The position numbers and the translations under genes were made by a program. A stretch of 64,000 bases of DNA from Pseudoalteromonas apostichopi (GTDB lineage Bacteria > Pseudomonadota > Gammaproteobacteria > Enterobacterales > Alteromonadaceae). The notes beneath the pieces were generated by a model. That model saw nothing but the letters and a program-made list of their open reading frames with translations. It did no database searches and had not been told where the DNA came from. Location: the NCBI RefSeq assembly GCF_030297135.1, contig NZ_AP028065.1:1178001-1242000 (forward strand), read 5' to 3'. Positions 27,549 through 36,738 of this stretch are shown here, one piece after another; position 1 is the first letter of the stretch; every line of letters begins with the position of its first letter.

Positions 27549-28712
27549 TTAAAAGATTTGCTTGCCCGCACATATCGTTGCTTGAACAGAAAAGTCTTTA
27601 TCGAGCAGCGCAAAATTAGCTTGTTTACCTACCGCAATACTCCCTATTTGCTCCGCTTTATTTAAAAACTCAGCGGGTACTAAACTCGCCATTTTAGTTG
27701 CTTCAACTAGGCTCGCGTCGGTTAGGCTATAGAATCGTTCAACGCCCACTTCCATGGTTAATGTGCTGCCAGCTAAAGAGCCGCTTTCAGTTCGCGCAAC
27801 ACCTTGCTCAACCACAATAGGAAGCTCACCTAAACGGTAGCGACCATCTTGTAAACCTCCAGCGCTCACACAGTCTGTAATTAGAGCAATTTTATCTGCT
27901 CCTTTTAAACGATATACCATGTTCATTATGCTCGGGTGCAAATGAATACCATCAGGAATAAGCTCAACCATGGCATCGTTGTCCATTAATAGTGCGCCGG
28001 TACAACCGGGGTCACGATGATGAATACCGCGCATACCATTAAAAATATGCACACCACCACAAGCACCATGAGCAAGTGCTTGTGATGCTTGCTCAAAATT
28101 AGCATCTGTATGACCCAGCATGACACGCACACCTTTATCAGTGATATAGCGGATCATGTCGGGTGATTTAAGTAGTTCTGGCGCTAACGCAAATGAGCTT
28201 AAACAACCTTCACATGCTGCATAAATTTCATCAAACCGCTGTTTAGTGAGCTCTAAAAAAAATGACTCGTTATGCGCCCCTTTATGCGCTTCTGCAAAGA
28301 ATAGACCTTCGTTATAAGCTCCCAGTAACTGTGCACCAGCCAAGCCTTTTTTATAAGCAGTCGCCATATTTTTATAAGCTTGAATTGATACGTCCCAGTC
28401 TGCGGTCACCGTTGTGCCAACAAAACCCGTAACGCCGTGCTTTGCTAAAGAACGAGAAATAGTCTCAAGCGATTCAGGGGTACCGTCCATAATATCGCAG
28501 CCTTCACGGCCATGAATATGCAAATCGATAAAGCCCGGAAATAAGCTATGTTCGCCTAACTCTATTACCTCGATCTCGGGCTCTATTTGCGTGGTAATAG
28601 CACTAATTTTGCCTTGCTCGACCAATACTGCATGATCGAGTAAAACGGCATCATCAGTAACAACTTTTGCGGCTTTTAAGTAATAGCGATTAAGATGCTT
28701 TGGAATTAGCAT
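27549..28712 (-). CDS. agaA: N-acetylgalactosamine-6-phosphate deacetylase
   Basis: Amidohydrolase of the NagA family that removes acetate from GalNAc-6-phosphate. The 387-residue product has the metal motif DLHIHG (about residue 60), NEGLFFAEAHKGAHN, GHTDA, HIFNGMRG and the catalytic Asp in ALITDCVSAGG. Its neighbours (agaS, agaK, agaZ) argue for GalNAc-6-P rather than GlcNAc-6-P, though NagA-type enzymes are often promiscuous. The ATG at 28712 has AGGA at good distance and overlaps the end of agaK by 23 bases; a GTG at 28718 is the alternative. Confidence 0.87.
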   Translation of the reverse strand: MLIPKHLNRYYLKAAKVVTDDAVLLDHAVLVEQGKISAITTQIEPEIEVIELGEHSLFPGFIDLHIHGREGCDIMDGTPESLETISRSLAKHGVTGFVGTTVTADWDVSIQAYKNMATAYKKGLAGAQLLGAYNEGLFFAEAHKGAHNESFFLELTKQRFDEIYAACEGCLSSFALAPELLKSPDMIRYITDKGVRVMLGHTDANFEQASQALAHGACGGVHIFNGMRGIHHRDPGCTGALLMDNDAMVELIPDGIHLHPSIMNMVYRLKGADKIALITDCVSAGGLQDGRYRLGELPIVVEQGVARTESGSLAGSTLTMEVGVERFYSLTDASLVEATKMASLVPAEFLNKAEQIGSIAVGKQANFALLDKDFSVQATICAGKQIF

Positions 28713-29613
28713 GAACACTTCCTATTATTGCAGCGCCCCGCACGCCGCTAGAATCACCAAATTTTGCACGCTTCACTTCGGGCACGGCAAAACCTGAAAA
28801 TAAATGAGTTTGAATAGCGTCAGGTAGTTTTTCTACTATTGCATCAATGAGCGACAACCCACCCCCAAGCACGATAACTTCTGGGTGCAAACTTTTACTA
28901 ATGGCAGCAAAGGTTTCACCAAGAATGTCTAAGTAACAAGCGAGCACCTTTAAAGCTTGCTCATCAGAGCGCTTGATATCGTTCGCCCATTCAATCGCTG
29001 ATTTAGGGGATTGAGTAATATGCTGATACAAGGTTTGTACACCTGGCCCTGCAATATAACTTTCGACACAGCCATTTAAACCACAGCCACACTTCAAAAC
29101 TGGCAATTGATATTTTTGTTGCAGATACGCAGACAGTGGTAAATGACCATACTCCCCCGACATACCTAAGCCTTGGTTAAACAAAGTACCATCAATGCAC
29201 ATACCACCTGCCGCACCAGTGCCAACAATTGCACCGAATACCCGACTATAACCTTCACCGGCTCCGCCATTTGCTTCCGATAAAGCAAAACAACGGGTGT
29301 CATTTAATATCGCAACAGGGCGTTTTAATATTGCTTGAAGATCTGTAGCAATCACTTTACCTGTGGCACATGGCACATTAGCCGACAACACTTTACCTGC
29401 ATCATTAACAATACCAGGCATCCCTATGCCCACAGCACCTTGGCAACCTGTCAGCTTATCGGCTTTGAGCACTTGCTGATAAATTGCTTGCAAAAATTGC
29501 TGATAGTCATCGGTTGGCGTGGTAATACGCCAACTTTGCTGTTGCTCTAAATTATCATTAAAAATGGCGGTTTCGATTTTTGTACCGCCAATATCAAGTC
29601 CGTAAACAGCCAT
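28690..29613 (-). CDS. agaK: ROK-family N-acetylgalactosamine kinase
   Basis: Sugar kinase of 307 residues with the ROK N-terminal ATP motif YGLDIGGTKIE, the catalytic Asp in AILNDTRCFALSEA, and the zinc-binding motif CGCGLNGCVESY. It probably phosphorylates imported GalNAc at C6. The Shewanella GalNAc pathway has a kinase in this position because uptake is by permease. It is preceded by a clear ribosome-binding site (GGGTAAAGC then ATG). Confidence 0.87.
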   Translation of the reverse strand: MAVYGLDIGGTKIETAIFNDNLEQQQSWRITTPTDDYQQFLQAIYQQVLKADKLTGCQGAVGIGMPGIVNDAGKVLSANVPCATGKVIATDLQAILKRPVAILNDTRCFALSEANGGAGEGYSRVFGAIVGTGAAGGMCIDGTLFNQGLGMSGEYGHLPLSAYLQQKYQLPVLKCGCGLNGCVESYIAGPGVQTLYQHITQSPKSAIEWANDIKRSDEQALKVLACYLDILGETFAAISKSLHPEVIVLGGGLSLIDAIVEKLPDAIQTHLFSGFAVPEVKRAKFGDSSGVRGAAIIGSVHANSKAS

Positions 29614-29630
29614 GCTTTACCCAATACTAC

Positions 29631-30749
29631 TTAGCGAGAAGTTAATGGGTAAATAGTTACCCCTTTTACAACACGGTTAACTTCGCCCGTAGGGCAAGGA
29701 TTATCAGGTGTTAAACCGAGTGACATTGATTTATAAAATGCAAAAATCTGACAATAGACAATATAATACAGCCCTTGCCAAACATCATCTAGCTCGACCA
29801 GTTCACTATTTAAAGCCAGCTTTTTGACCGCAGAACATTGTTGGTCATTTAATAGTTCATTATATAAATCAGCATCATACAAACTACTATAAAAATCACT
29901 CGAGGCCATCAACAACACTGCTGTTTTATCGTTAATAATAGTTTTAGGGCCATGGCGAAAACCGAGTGGCGTTTCAAAATAACTAATTAAGTCACCATTC
30001 GTTAATTCTAAACACTTTAAGGCCGCTTCTTTTGCGTAACCAATTAAGGAACCAGCCCCTAAAAACACCAAGCGTTCAATATCAGTTTGCGCAAAGTTCC
30101 TAACCTCATCGAGTTGAGTTTCGAGCAGCTGCTCTGTTTGCCTTGTCACTTGTGTAAGCTGATTAACATCAGGGGTAAAAATACATAACGTTGAAAGCAA
30201 CATCGAAGTAAAACTACTGGTCATTGCAAAGCTTTCATCAAGGGTTTCTTTCGGCATAAGTACACTAAAGCTATTGCTTTTAATCGCAGCTCTTTTAGCT
30301 AACTCACCGCTTTCATTACAGGTAATCACTAAGTGATAGCATTTTTCAACAACTTGCTCAGCGATATCGACCGCAGCGACACTTTCAGGGCTATTACCTG
30401 AACGTGCATAAGAAATAAGTAAGGTTGGCGTACCCTTTTGTAAAAAACCATGTGGGTTAGACACAATATCTGTAGTGCTGACTGCGCGCACATTTAAATC
30501 TGTTTTGGCAGTTAAGTGTGGTGCTAATACTTCGCCAACATAAGCTGATGTGCCAGCGCCAGTTAATACTATTTGTAATTCCTTTAATGGCAGAAGCGGG
30601 GCTAAAAATGCGTTTATTTCTGCTCGATGTGTTTCGATAATAGCGGCGGTATTACACCATGATTCTGGCTGCTGAGAGATTTCTCTTGCTGTCCAATAAG
30701 CGTTCTTTTGCTTAAGTTCTGTTTCGTTTAATAATAAATACTGCGTCAT
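29631..30749 (-). CDS. agaS: Galactosamine-6-phosphate deaminase/isomerase AgaS
   Basis: A protein with two SIS (sugar isomerase) domains, about 372 residues: LTGAGTSAYVGEVLAP in the first and FLGAGSLIGYAKEAALKCLE in the second, plus ARSGNSPES and FRHGPKTI. AgaS converts galactosamine-6-phosphate to tagatose-6-phosphate and ammonia. The ATG at 30749 (MTQYLLLNE) has GAGAG upstream and is preferred over an in-frame codon at 30770 next to the agaZ stop. Confidence 0.9.
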   Translation of the reverse strand: MTQYLLLNETELKQKNAYWTAREISQQPESWCNTAAIIETHRAEINAFLAPLLPLKELQIVLTGAGTSAYVGEVLAPHLTAKTDLNVRAVSTTDIVSNPHGFLQKGTPTLLISYARSGNSPESVAAVDIAEQVVEKCYHLVITCNESGELAKRAAIKSNSFSVLMPKETLDESFAMTSSFTSMLLSTLCIFTPDVNQLTQVTRQTEQLLETQLDEVRNFAQTDIERLVFLGAGSLIGYAKEAALKCLELTNGDLISYFETPLGFRHGPKTIINDKTAVLLMASSDFYSSLYDADLYNELLNDQQCSAVKKLALNSELVELDDVWQGLYYIVYCQIFAFYKSMSLGLTPDNPCPTGEVNRVVKGVTIYPLTSR

Positions 30750-30770
30750 AATAAATTCTCTCAACACCAC

Positions 30771-32036
30771 CTATTGATTACAAGCAAGCGAATAGGTATT
30801 CGTTACTTCCATTATTTTATTAAGTACTAACTCACGCGGTGATGAGTTAATTTGGCCATTGATTAATGCTTTGTATTGCATTGGCATAAACTGACTAAGC
30901 AAGGTTTGTGGAATGATTTGCTCTTCTAAATTATCAAACAAGGTTTCTACCGTTTGCTTTATTTCATCTTCAGGCCAGTAGTAACGAATACGGTCGCTAT
31001 AACTGTAAGCTCTAAATAACTTCGCTTGAGCGCCTTGTGTTGGGTAAAATTTATTCCAGTAATGCGGTTTTTCAAGCATGATCCGCTCACATACATCACG
31101 TAAATTAGAACGCTTGGCAGGATCAACTAACTGGTCTTCAATATAAGATAAAGCAAATAGGCCTTCACGAAGTGCATAAGTAAGCTGTGGGCCTACCTTC
31201 AATATTGCAAAGTGATCTTGCACTAGCTCATGGTAGCAGTGATCAGGCTGATAATCCGTTGAGTGAGCCTCATAAACTAGGTTGTCGACATGGGTTATAA
31301 ATTCTTTCAGTTTTTGCGCCTCATTACGTTGATAGTTAAATACTTGATGATTATCAAACTCAACCCCTGGCTGCACAACAACAGCAATAACACGCGACCA
31401 CACATCACTAATATTAAATTTAGCAAACGCAGCCTGATGTAATTCTATTGTTTGCTGTACACCTTCAACATGCGACACTTCAATCGTATCATGCTCCTCA
31501 GTAGCGCCACCCGGAGGAGGAACCTCAGTACCCACTACATAGACAATATCGTTATCTTCTGAGACCGACTCGGCAGCTTGACACATCAATGCTGCACGCT
31601 CGGCAATCACAGCATCAGCCAAACGTTCTCCATCGTCATCACATGGCATACTGGCATCTAAATGAATTTTCTTAAAACCAGCGCTTACATAGGCTTTTAC
31701 TAGTTCAACAGCTTTTTCCATCGCAACCTCTGCAGGCTCATTCACCCAACACACTGGGCCTAAATGATCCCCACCTAAAATAATGCGCTGGGTACCTAAC
31801 CCTACCTTTTCGGCTATTGCATGGACAAATTCAACAAAGTCATGGGGCTTCATACCTGTGTAACCGCCAAACTGATTAACTTGATTCGCCGTAGCTTCAA
31901 TTAAAACTTCAGTGCCATCATTGAGAGCTTGCAACATCGCTGCTTCGATAACGAGCGGGTGTGCACAGCACACAGAGTAAATTCCCTGCGCTTGCCCTAC
32001 TCGATTGTTATTTATAATCGTTTTTAATGCATTCAT
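30771..32036 (-). CDS. agaZ: AgaZ/KbaZ/GatZ-family protein of tagatose metabolism
   Basis: About 421 residues, starting MNALKTIINNNRVGQAQGIY. Family signatures include CCAHPLVIEAA, QFGGYTGM, LGGDHLGPVCW, HLDASMPCDDDGE and VGTEVPPPGG. In enterobacteria this protein is needed for full activity and stability of the tagatose-1,6-bisphosphate aldolase AgaY/KbaY/GatY; a kinase role has also been proposed. The ATG at 32036 follows TTGGAGAAAACC, a good ribosome-binding site; the TTG at 32048 is less likely. It is the first gene of the operon. No agaY partner is visible in this window. Confidence 0.9.
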   Translation of the reverse strand: MNALKTIINNNRVGQAQGIYSVCCAHPLVIEAAMLQALNDGTEVLIEATANQVNQFGGYTGMKPHDFVEFVHAIAEKVGLGTQRIILGGDHLGPVCWVNEPAEVAMEKAVELVKAYVSAGFKKIHLDASMPCDDDGERLADAVIAERAALMCQAAESVSEDNDIVYVVGTEVPPPGGATEEHDTIEVSHVEGVQQTIELHQAAFAKFNISDVWSRVIAVVVQPGVEFDNHQVFNYQRNEAQKLKEFITHVDNLVYEAHSTDYQPDHCYHELVQDHFAILKVGPQLTYALREGLFALSYIEDQLVDPAKRSNLRDVCERIMLEKPHYWNKFYPTQGAQAKLFRAYSYSDRIRYYWPEDEIKQTVETLFDNLEEQIIPQTLLSQFMPMQYKALINGQINSSPRELVLNKIMEVTNTYSLACNQ

Positions 32037-32099
32037 GGTTTTCTCCAAGCAGCTTACGCTATTGGTTAGATACGTGATTTGAAATTACAGTAGCACAGC

Positions 32100-32224
32100 G
32101 CGAAACACTTCGCAATAAAACGAAAGACAACGAAAGAGCAAGAGTAAGTTAATAGCACGCTTAACATAGGGTTTAATAAGACTTCAAATGATAAAACCTG
32201 CAATTACGAAAGATTTTGAAAGCA
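32100..32224. promoter_or_regulatory. Candidate AgaR operators between agaZ and the GH109 gene
   Basis: The 274-base divergent region contains GCGAAACACTTCGC (from 32100), ATAAAACGAAAGACAACGAAAG (from 32116) and TTACGAAAGATTTTGAAAGC (from 32204). These direct repeats resemble those before the receptor and agaP, so one regulator could control all units. Confidence 0.5.
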
Positions 32225-32310
32225 TTTAATTGTAATTAACTTTGAGTTGCGATATAACAGAAATAACTGAAACCCACTATTAAAATAATCTCAGTGATTT
32301 AGGTATCGTT

Positions 32311-33771
32311 ATGACAATAGATAGACGTAGTTTTTTAAAATCTGCCGCAGCCATTACCGCCGCGACAGTCGTGACTGGCTGTGCGAAAAGCCAACAAGGT
32401 GATAATCAAAGCACCCCACTTGCTGCACAAGGTAAAAGCGTAATGGGCTTAGCTGTGCCAGCAATGGATGTGGTACGTGTTGGTTTTATCGGAGTTGGTC
32501 AACGTGGTAGCGGCCATGTAAAACACCTTTGCCATATTGAAGGTGTTGAAATTAAAGCTATTTGCGATACAGATCAGCTAATGCTTGATAAATCTGTTAA
32601 CTATGTTGTTGAAAAAGGCTTACCTAAACCAACTGCTTATACGGGTTCTGATAAAGCCTATTTAGACATGCTTGCTCGCGATGACATCGACATTGTGATC
32701 ATTTCAACACCTTGGAAATGGCACACACCAATGAGTGTTGAGACCATGGAAAGTGGTAAACATGCCTTTGTTGAAGTACCAGCAGCCACCACAATGGAAG
32801 AATGCTGGCAACTAGTGAACACTGCTGAACGCACACAAAAGAACTGTATGATGATGGAAAACGTTAACTACGGTCGCGACGAGTTAATGGTATTAAACAT
32901 GGTTCGAAAGGGCGTATTTGGCGAGTTACTACATGGTGAAGCCGCTTATATTCATGACCTGCGTTGGCAGATGAAAGAAATCGACCGTAGCACCGGCTCT
33001 TGGCGCACTTACTGGCATACGAAAGTAAACGGTAACTTATACCCAACTCATGGTTTAGGCCCGGTTTCTCAGTATATGAACATCAACCGTGGTGATCGCT
33101 TTGACTTTGTTACATCAGTCAGCTCTCCTGCTCTTGGCCGCGCAGCCTACGCAGAACGTGAATTCCCTGCAGGCCACGAACGTCGTTCACTTAAATTTAC
33201 TGCTGGCGACATGAACACCAGCATTATTAAAACAGTGAAAGGTCGTAGCATTATGGTTCAGCACGATACCACTAGCCCTCGTCCGTATAGCCGCCATAAC
33301 CTAATTCAAGGTACTAATGGTACATTTGCAGGTTTCCCTAATCGTATTGCCCTTGAAGATGTGCCACCAGCTATCGCGAAAATTTATCAACAGCAATATG
33401 AAGCAGAGCTCGCTGCGTGGGAAAAAGCCGGCTCGCAAGGTCGTAAGCCACATATGCAAAATTTCCATAGCTGGGATCAAGATATGGAAAAATGGCGTGC
33501 CGAGTTTGATCATCCACTTTGGAAACGCATGGGTGAAGAAGCGGTTCGTAACGGTGGTCACGGCGGTATGGACTTCATTATGCTTTGGCGCATGATCTAC
33601 TGCTTGCGCAATAATGAGCCACTTGATCAAGATGTATACGATGCTGCAGCATGGTCATCAATCTTCCCGCAAAGTATGGCATCGGTTGCTGATAGAAGTA
33701 ACAGCAAAACAATTCCAGACTTTACCCGTGGCGCTTGGCAAACAGGCAAGCCGCTGGGGATTGTGTCTTAA
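32311..33771 (+). CDS. GH109 alpha-N-acetylgalactosaminidase, Tat lipoprotein
   Basis: A 486-residue Gfo/Idh/MocA-fold protein whose sequence matches family GH109. These enzymes release alpha-linked GalNAc by a redox mechanism: bound NAD+ oxidises C3 transiently, allowing elimination. Visible features are a twin-arginine signal (DRRSFLK), a lipobox VTGC with Cys24, NAD loop VGFIGVGQRG, STPWKWHTPM, PTHGLGPVSQYMNINRGDRF and GGHGGMDFIM. The residue after Cys24 is Ala, which predicts outer-membrane retention. It is divergent from the aga operon and ends at a strong terminator. Related Gfo/Idh oxidoreductases are the alternative. Confidence 0.88.
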   Translation: MTIDRRSFLKSAAAITAATVVTGCAKSQQGDNQSTPLAAQGKSVMGLAVPAMDVVRVGFIGVGQRGSGHVKHLCHIEGVEIKAICDTDQLMLDKSVNYVVEKGLPKPTAYTGSDKAYLDMLARDDIDIVIISTPWKWHTPMSVETMESGKHAFVEVPAATTMEECWQLVNTAERTQKNCMMMENVNYGRDELMVLNMVRKGVFGELLHGEAAYIHDLRWQMKEIDRSTGSWRTYWHTKVNGNLYPTHGLGPVSQYMNINRGDRFDFVTSVSSPALGRAAYAEREFPAGHERRSLKFTAGDMNTSIIKTVKGRSIMVQHDTTSPRPYSRHNLIQGTNGTFAGFPNRIALEDVPPAIAKIYQQQYEAELAAWEKAGSQGRKPHMQNFHSWDQDMEKWRAEFDHPLWKRMGEEAVRNGGHGGMDFIMLWRMIYCLRNNEPLDQDVYDAAAWSSIFPQSMASVADRSNSKTIPDFTRGAWQTGKPLGIVS

Positions 33772-33793
33772 CACTTTCTCTCCTTGGAATACT

Positions 33794-33826
33794 AAAAAGC
33801 CCGCCCTTTGCCCTGCGGGCTTTTTT
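33794..33826 (+). terminator. Terminator after the GH109 gene
   Basis: AAAAGCCCGC pairs with GCGGGCTTTT around a ten-base loop, with a T run after it. Confidence 0.85.
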
Positions 33827-33875
33827 ATTTTCTTTATCATTACCTTTATAGCTGTTTTAGCAAAATTTTACCTAC

Positions 33876-33905
33876 AAAAAAGCCCGCAACATCAGCGGGC
33901 TTTTT
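33876..33905 (-). terminator. Terminator after the M14 peptidase gene
   Basis: AAAAAGCCCGC pairs with GCGGGCTTTTT around AACATCA. The stem is almost the same as that of the preceding terminator 80 bases away, so the two convergent genes end at paired sites. Confidence 0.8.
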
Positions 33906-33920
33906 GATTAGACTATGACC

Positions 33921-36599
33921 TTACTGAGCATGTGCTGCAGCACGGAAAATCGTGTTAGTTAAAAGTACATTCATGCCTTCAAGGTAGGCACGATAGGTTG
34001 GTGATTGTGTAAAGCCAATCACCATGCCTTTGCCTTGAGGTTGATGCACAAGCAATGGTTTATATGCAAGCTGCGCTTTATTTTGCTGCCAAAGGTAACC
34101 ACTTGCCAGCACATCGTCTTTACCTGTAAACCACGCTAAGTTTTTACCTGAGTTAAGTTTTATTGGCGTGTAAATATCATTACCATAAGCCACCGCAACG
34201 AGGTCTTTATCAACCCCAGCCGTTAACCAATGCTCTTGATCTACTTCAACATTAGCAAGTACACCGGCTACATAGTCTGGCGATGTGTGTGGCTCGATGC
34301 TTGCCGCTTTTAAATCATCACGAGAAGTGAATAACTGTCCTGCCACTTTGCTGCTTTTATTATCGCTGCTATCGGCTTTATCTTCTCGGTAAGCTTGCTC
34401 TCGCTTCACATCTAATAAGCCGTAATCAACATTGGTGGTAAAACGGTTTGCATTACCTAGGGCAATCAACACGCCGCCCGCTTCAACCCAGCTTTTTAAA
34501 TTAGCTGCGCCAGATTTACCTAATGCTTGCTCGTAATTACCTTCTGGTAAAATAAGCACCTGGTAATCACTTAAATCAGCCCATGCAAGCATTGGCGTAC
34601 GAATCGCGGTTACTGGGTAGCCAAGCTGTCTTTCGATAACAAAACGAGTGTTACCGGCGCTTAGCTCACGAGTAGCGGCATCCCATGCAATCGCCACTTT
34701 TGGTGCCACCATAGGCACTGTTTTGTTACTACCAAAGCTTGGGCCTTCAATCACCCAGCTTGAATCCACACCATCAACAATTGCACCAGTTTGCTCAGCA
34801 ATTTGGCTAATTTTAGTTAGTAGGTCTTTATCGTTTAGGCGCTTTTCGATTACTAAGCTGCCCGCTGGGTAGTTAGTTTTATCACCTAATACAAATGCTT
34901 GGTCAGCACTTTTCAGTTTAATGCCAGCTTGTAGTGCCGCTGTTAAAAAGCGTGCTGCGGCCGTATCGCCCCAGGCAACAATATAAGCCACTGAGGCATC
35001 TGGGTTATTCACTTTGCCAAGCAATGTGTCATCGGCCTTAACTGCTTTACTGTCTGCGCTAACAGCTCGATTACAGCTATCGCTATCAACATTAAACATC
35101 ATCGGCAGTGACCAACCTGTGACATCGTAAATTTCATCACCTAGGTTACGAGCACGGCGTCTTTCTTGTTCTTTTACAAATGCCTCAGCCATATCTACTT
35201 GGTCTGTAAATGTGGTGCGTACAAATACCCCACGTGGCTGGGCGGTATCAATAAAGTAGCTACCCGCTTTATACTTAACGCCACAGGCTTTGAAATCTTC
35301 GGTTGCTTGTTTAACTTCAACACCATGTTCAGCCATTAAGGTTGCTAACCTATGAGCTCCTTCACGGTTACTTTGTTTAGGTAAAATATAAACACGCTCT
35401 TTGCTATCTTTACCGGAATCAATTGCATCAACTTGATATTGATAAAAGTCACCCAGTAATTTTTCGCGTTGATTGGCTGCACCTTCGGCGGTCGAGATTG
35501 AGGCCACAAATTGACGTTTTACAGTATTAAAATAAGTGAGCAGCTCACCAGTGTTTTTCTCAAATACATGACCTCTGGCTGAGCCGACTTCGTAGGTTGA
35601 TGCAGACGCACCATAAAAAACTGGCCAGCTATCGCCGTAGCCAGGATAAAAGGCGTCAAAAATTTCTCGGGTAAAATAATCAAAGCCAAACTCATCAAAA
35701 TACTTCGCATGATTTTGACCAATTGCATCCATGTTGGCGATTTGAGTTTTCGTCATATGCGGGTTAAATGGTTGAGCAGCTGGTGCAAAGTAGTAAGATT
35801 GATCGCCGCCCATTTCATGAATATCCACCACCACTTGTGGTTTATATTTATTGATTGCTGCGACTCTTCCCTTACTTTCAGGCTGAGTAAGCGCTAACCA
35901 ATCACGATTCATATCAAACAAATAATGATTTGTTCGGCCTCTTGGCCACGGCTCATTATGTTCTGCACTTAACCTATCAGCACTGTGCTCAAGACCGACG
36001 CTTGCATAGTAACGTGTAACAAAGCGCTCACGACCATCTGGGTTTTGTAATGGGTCGATAAAGACCACGGTGTTGTCTAAAATTTTGCTGTTAACGGCAT
36101 CATTCGGAGCTGCTAATAAGTGATACGCAGTAAATAATGCAGCATCGGTTGAGCTAATTTCATTACCGTGCACTGCATATTGAAGCCAAACTGAAGTCGG
36201 TAAATTTTTTATTAGCGACTTCGCTTCTTTTTCAGAGGTAATACGCGGATCAGCCAAAGCTTGTGTGTCATTCGCAAGGGTTTCTAATGAACGAATATGC
36301 TCAGCGGTTCCAACCACCGCATAAACCAGCTCGCGACCTTCCCAGCTGTTTGCGTACTTAAACACTTTAATACGATCAGGCGCAGCCTGTTCAAGGGCGC
36401 TAAGATAACGGCGCATATCGCTGTAATTAGTGATGCGCTCACCTACGTCGTACCCTAGTACTTGTTTAAATGTCGGTATTTGCTTTTCGTAAGCTGTGCC
36501 CGGCCACATTGCTTCAGTATTCGTTGCACTGGCATTAAAGCTTGCCGTTATTGCCACAACACTCACTGAAATGGCTTTTATTATTTGTTTGGCGCTCAT
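33921..36599 (-). CDS. Secreted M14-family zinc carboxypeptidase-like protein
   Basis: An 892-residue exported protein with a signal peptide (MSAKQIIKAISVSVVAITAS, cleavage near NASA). An M14 metallocarboxypeptidase domain follows: the zinc motif HGNEISS (HxxE), PDGRERF for the arginine region, VVDIHEMGGD with the third zinc His, and YEVGSARG late in the domain. The C-terminal half resembles the glutamine-amidotransferase-like domain often appended to such proteins. The ATG at 36599 with GGGAA upstream is chosen over a TTG at 36611. It is probably periplasmic or extracellular and used for peptide nutrition. Confidence 0.87.
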   Translation of the reverse strand: MSAKQIIKAISVSVVAITASFNASATNTEAMWPGTAYEKQIPTFKQVLGYDVGERITNYSDMRRYLSALEQAAPDRIKVFKYANSWEGRELVYAVVGTAEHIRSLETLANDTQALADPRITSEKEAKSLIKNLPTSVWLQYAVHGNEISSTDAALFTAYHLLAAPNDAVNSKILDNTVVFIDPLQNPDGRERFVTRYYASVGLEHSADRLSAEHNEPWPRGRTNHYLFDMNRDWLALTQPESKGRVAAINKYKPQVVVDIHEMGGDQSYYFAPAAQPFNPHMTKTQIANMDAIGQNHAKYFDEFGFDYFTREIFDAFYPGYGDSWPVFYGASASTYEVGSARGHVFEKNTGELLTYFNTVKRQFVASISTAEGAANQREKLLGDFYQYQVDAIDSGKDSKERVYILPKQSNREGAHRLATLMAEHGVEVKQATEDFKACGVKYKAGSYFIDTAQPRGVFVRTTFTDQVDMAEAFVKEQERRRARNLGDEIYDVTGWSLPMMFNVDSDSCNRAVSADSKAVKADDTLLGKVNNPDASVAYIVAWGDTAAARFLTAALQAGIKLKSADQAFVLGDKTNYPAGSLVIEKRLNDKDLLTKISQIAEQTGAIVDGVDSSWVIEGPSFGSNKTVPMVAPKVAIAWDAATRELSAGNTRFVIERQLGYPVTAIRTPMLAWADLSDYQVLILPEGNYEQALGKSGAANLKSWVEAGGVLIALGNANRFTTNVDYGLLDVKREQAYREDKADSSDNKSSKVAGQLFTSRDDLKAASIEPHTSPDYVAGVLANVEVDQEHWLTAGVDKDLVAVAYGNDIYTPIKLNSGKNLAWFTGKDDVLASGYLWQQNKAQLAYKPLLVHQPQGKGMVIGFTQSPTYRAYLEGMNVLLTNTIFRAAAHAQ

Positions 36600-36690
36600 T
36601 ATGTTTCCCAAATAAAAGTATCTATTTTGTACATTACAAAAGTATTGAAAATAAACAAATTAAAAACGTTAGATTGGCATAAATTAAAGA

Positions 36691-36724
36691 CATAAAAAAA
36701 CCGCAGCGATTGCTGCGGTTATTT
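36691..36724 (-). terminator. Terminator after the S46 peptidase gene
   Basis: AACCGCAGC pairs with GCTGCGGTT around a four-base loop; on the minus strand a run of seven T follows. Confidence 0.85.
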
Positions 36725-36738
36725 TCAAAATAGCGGGG

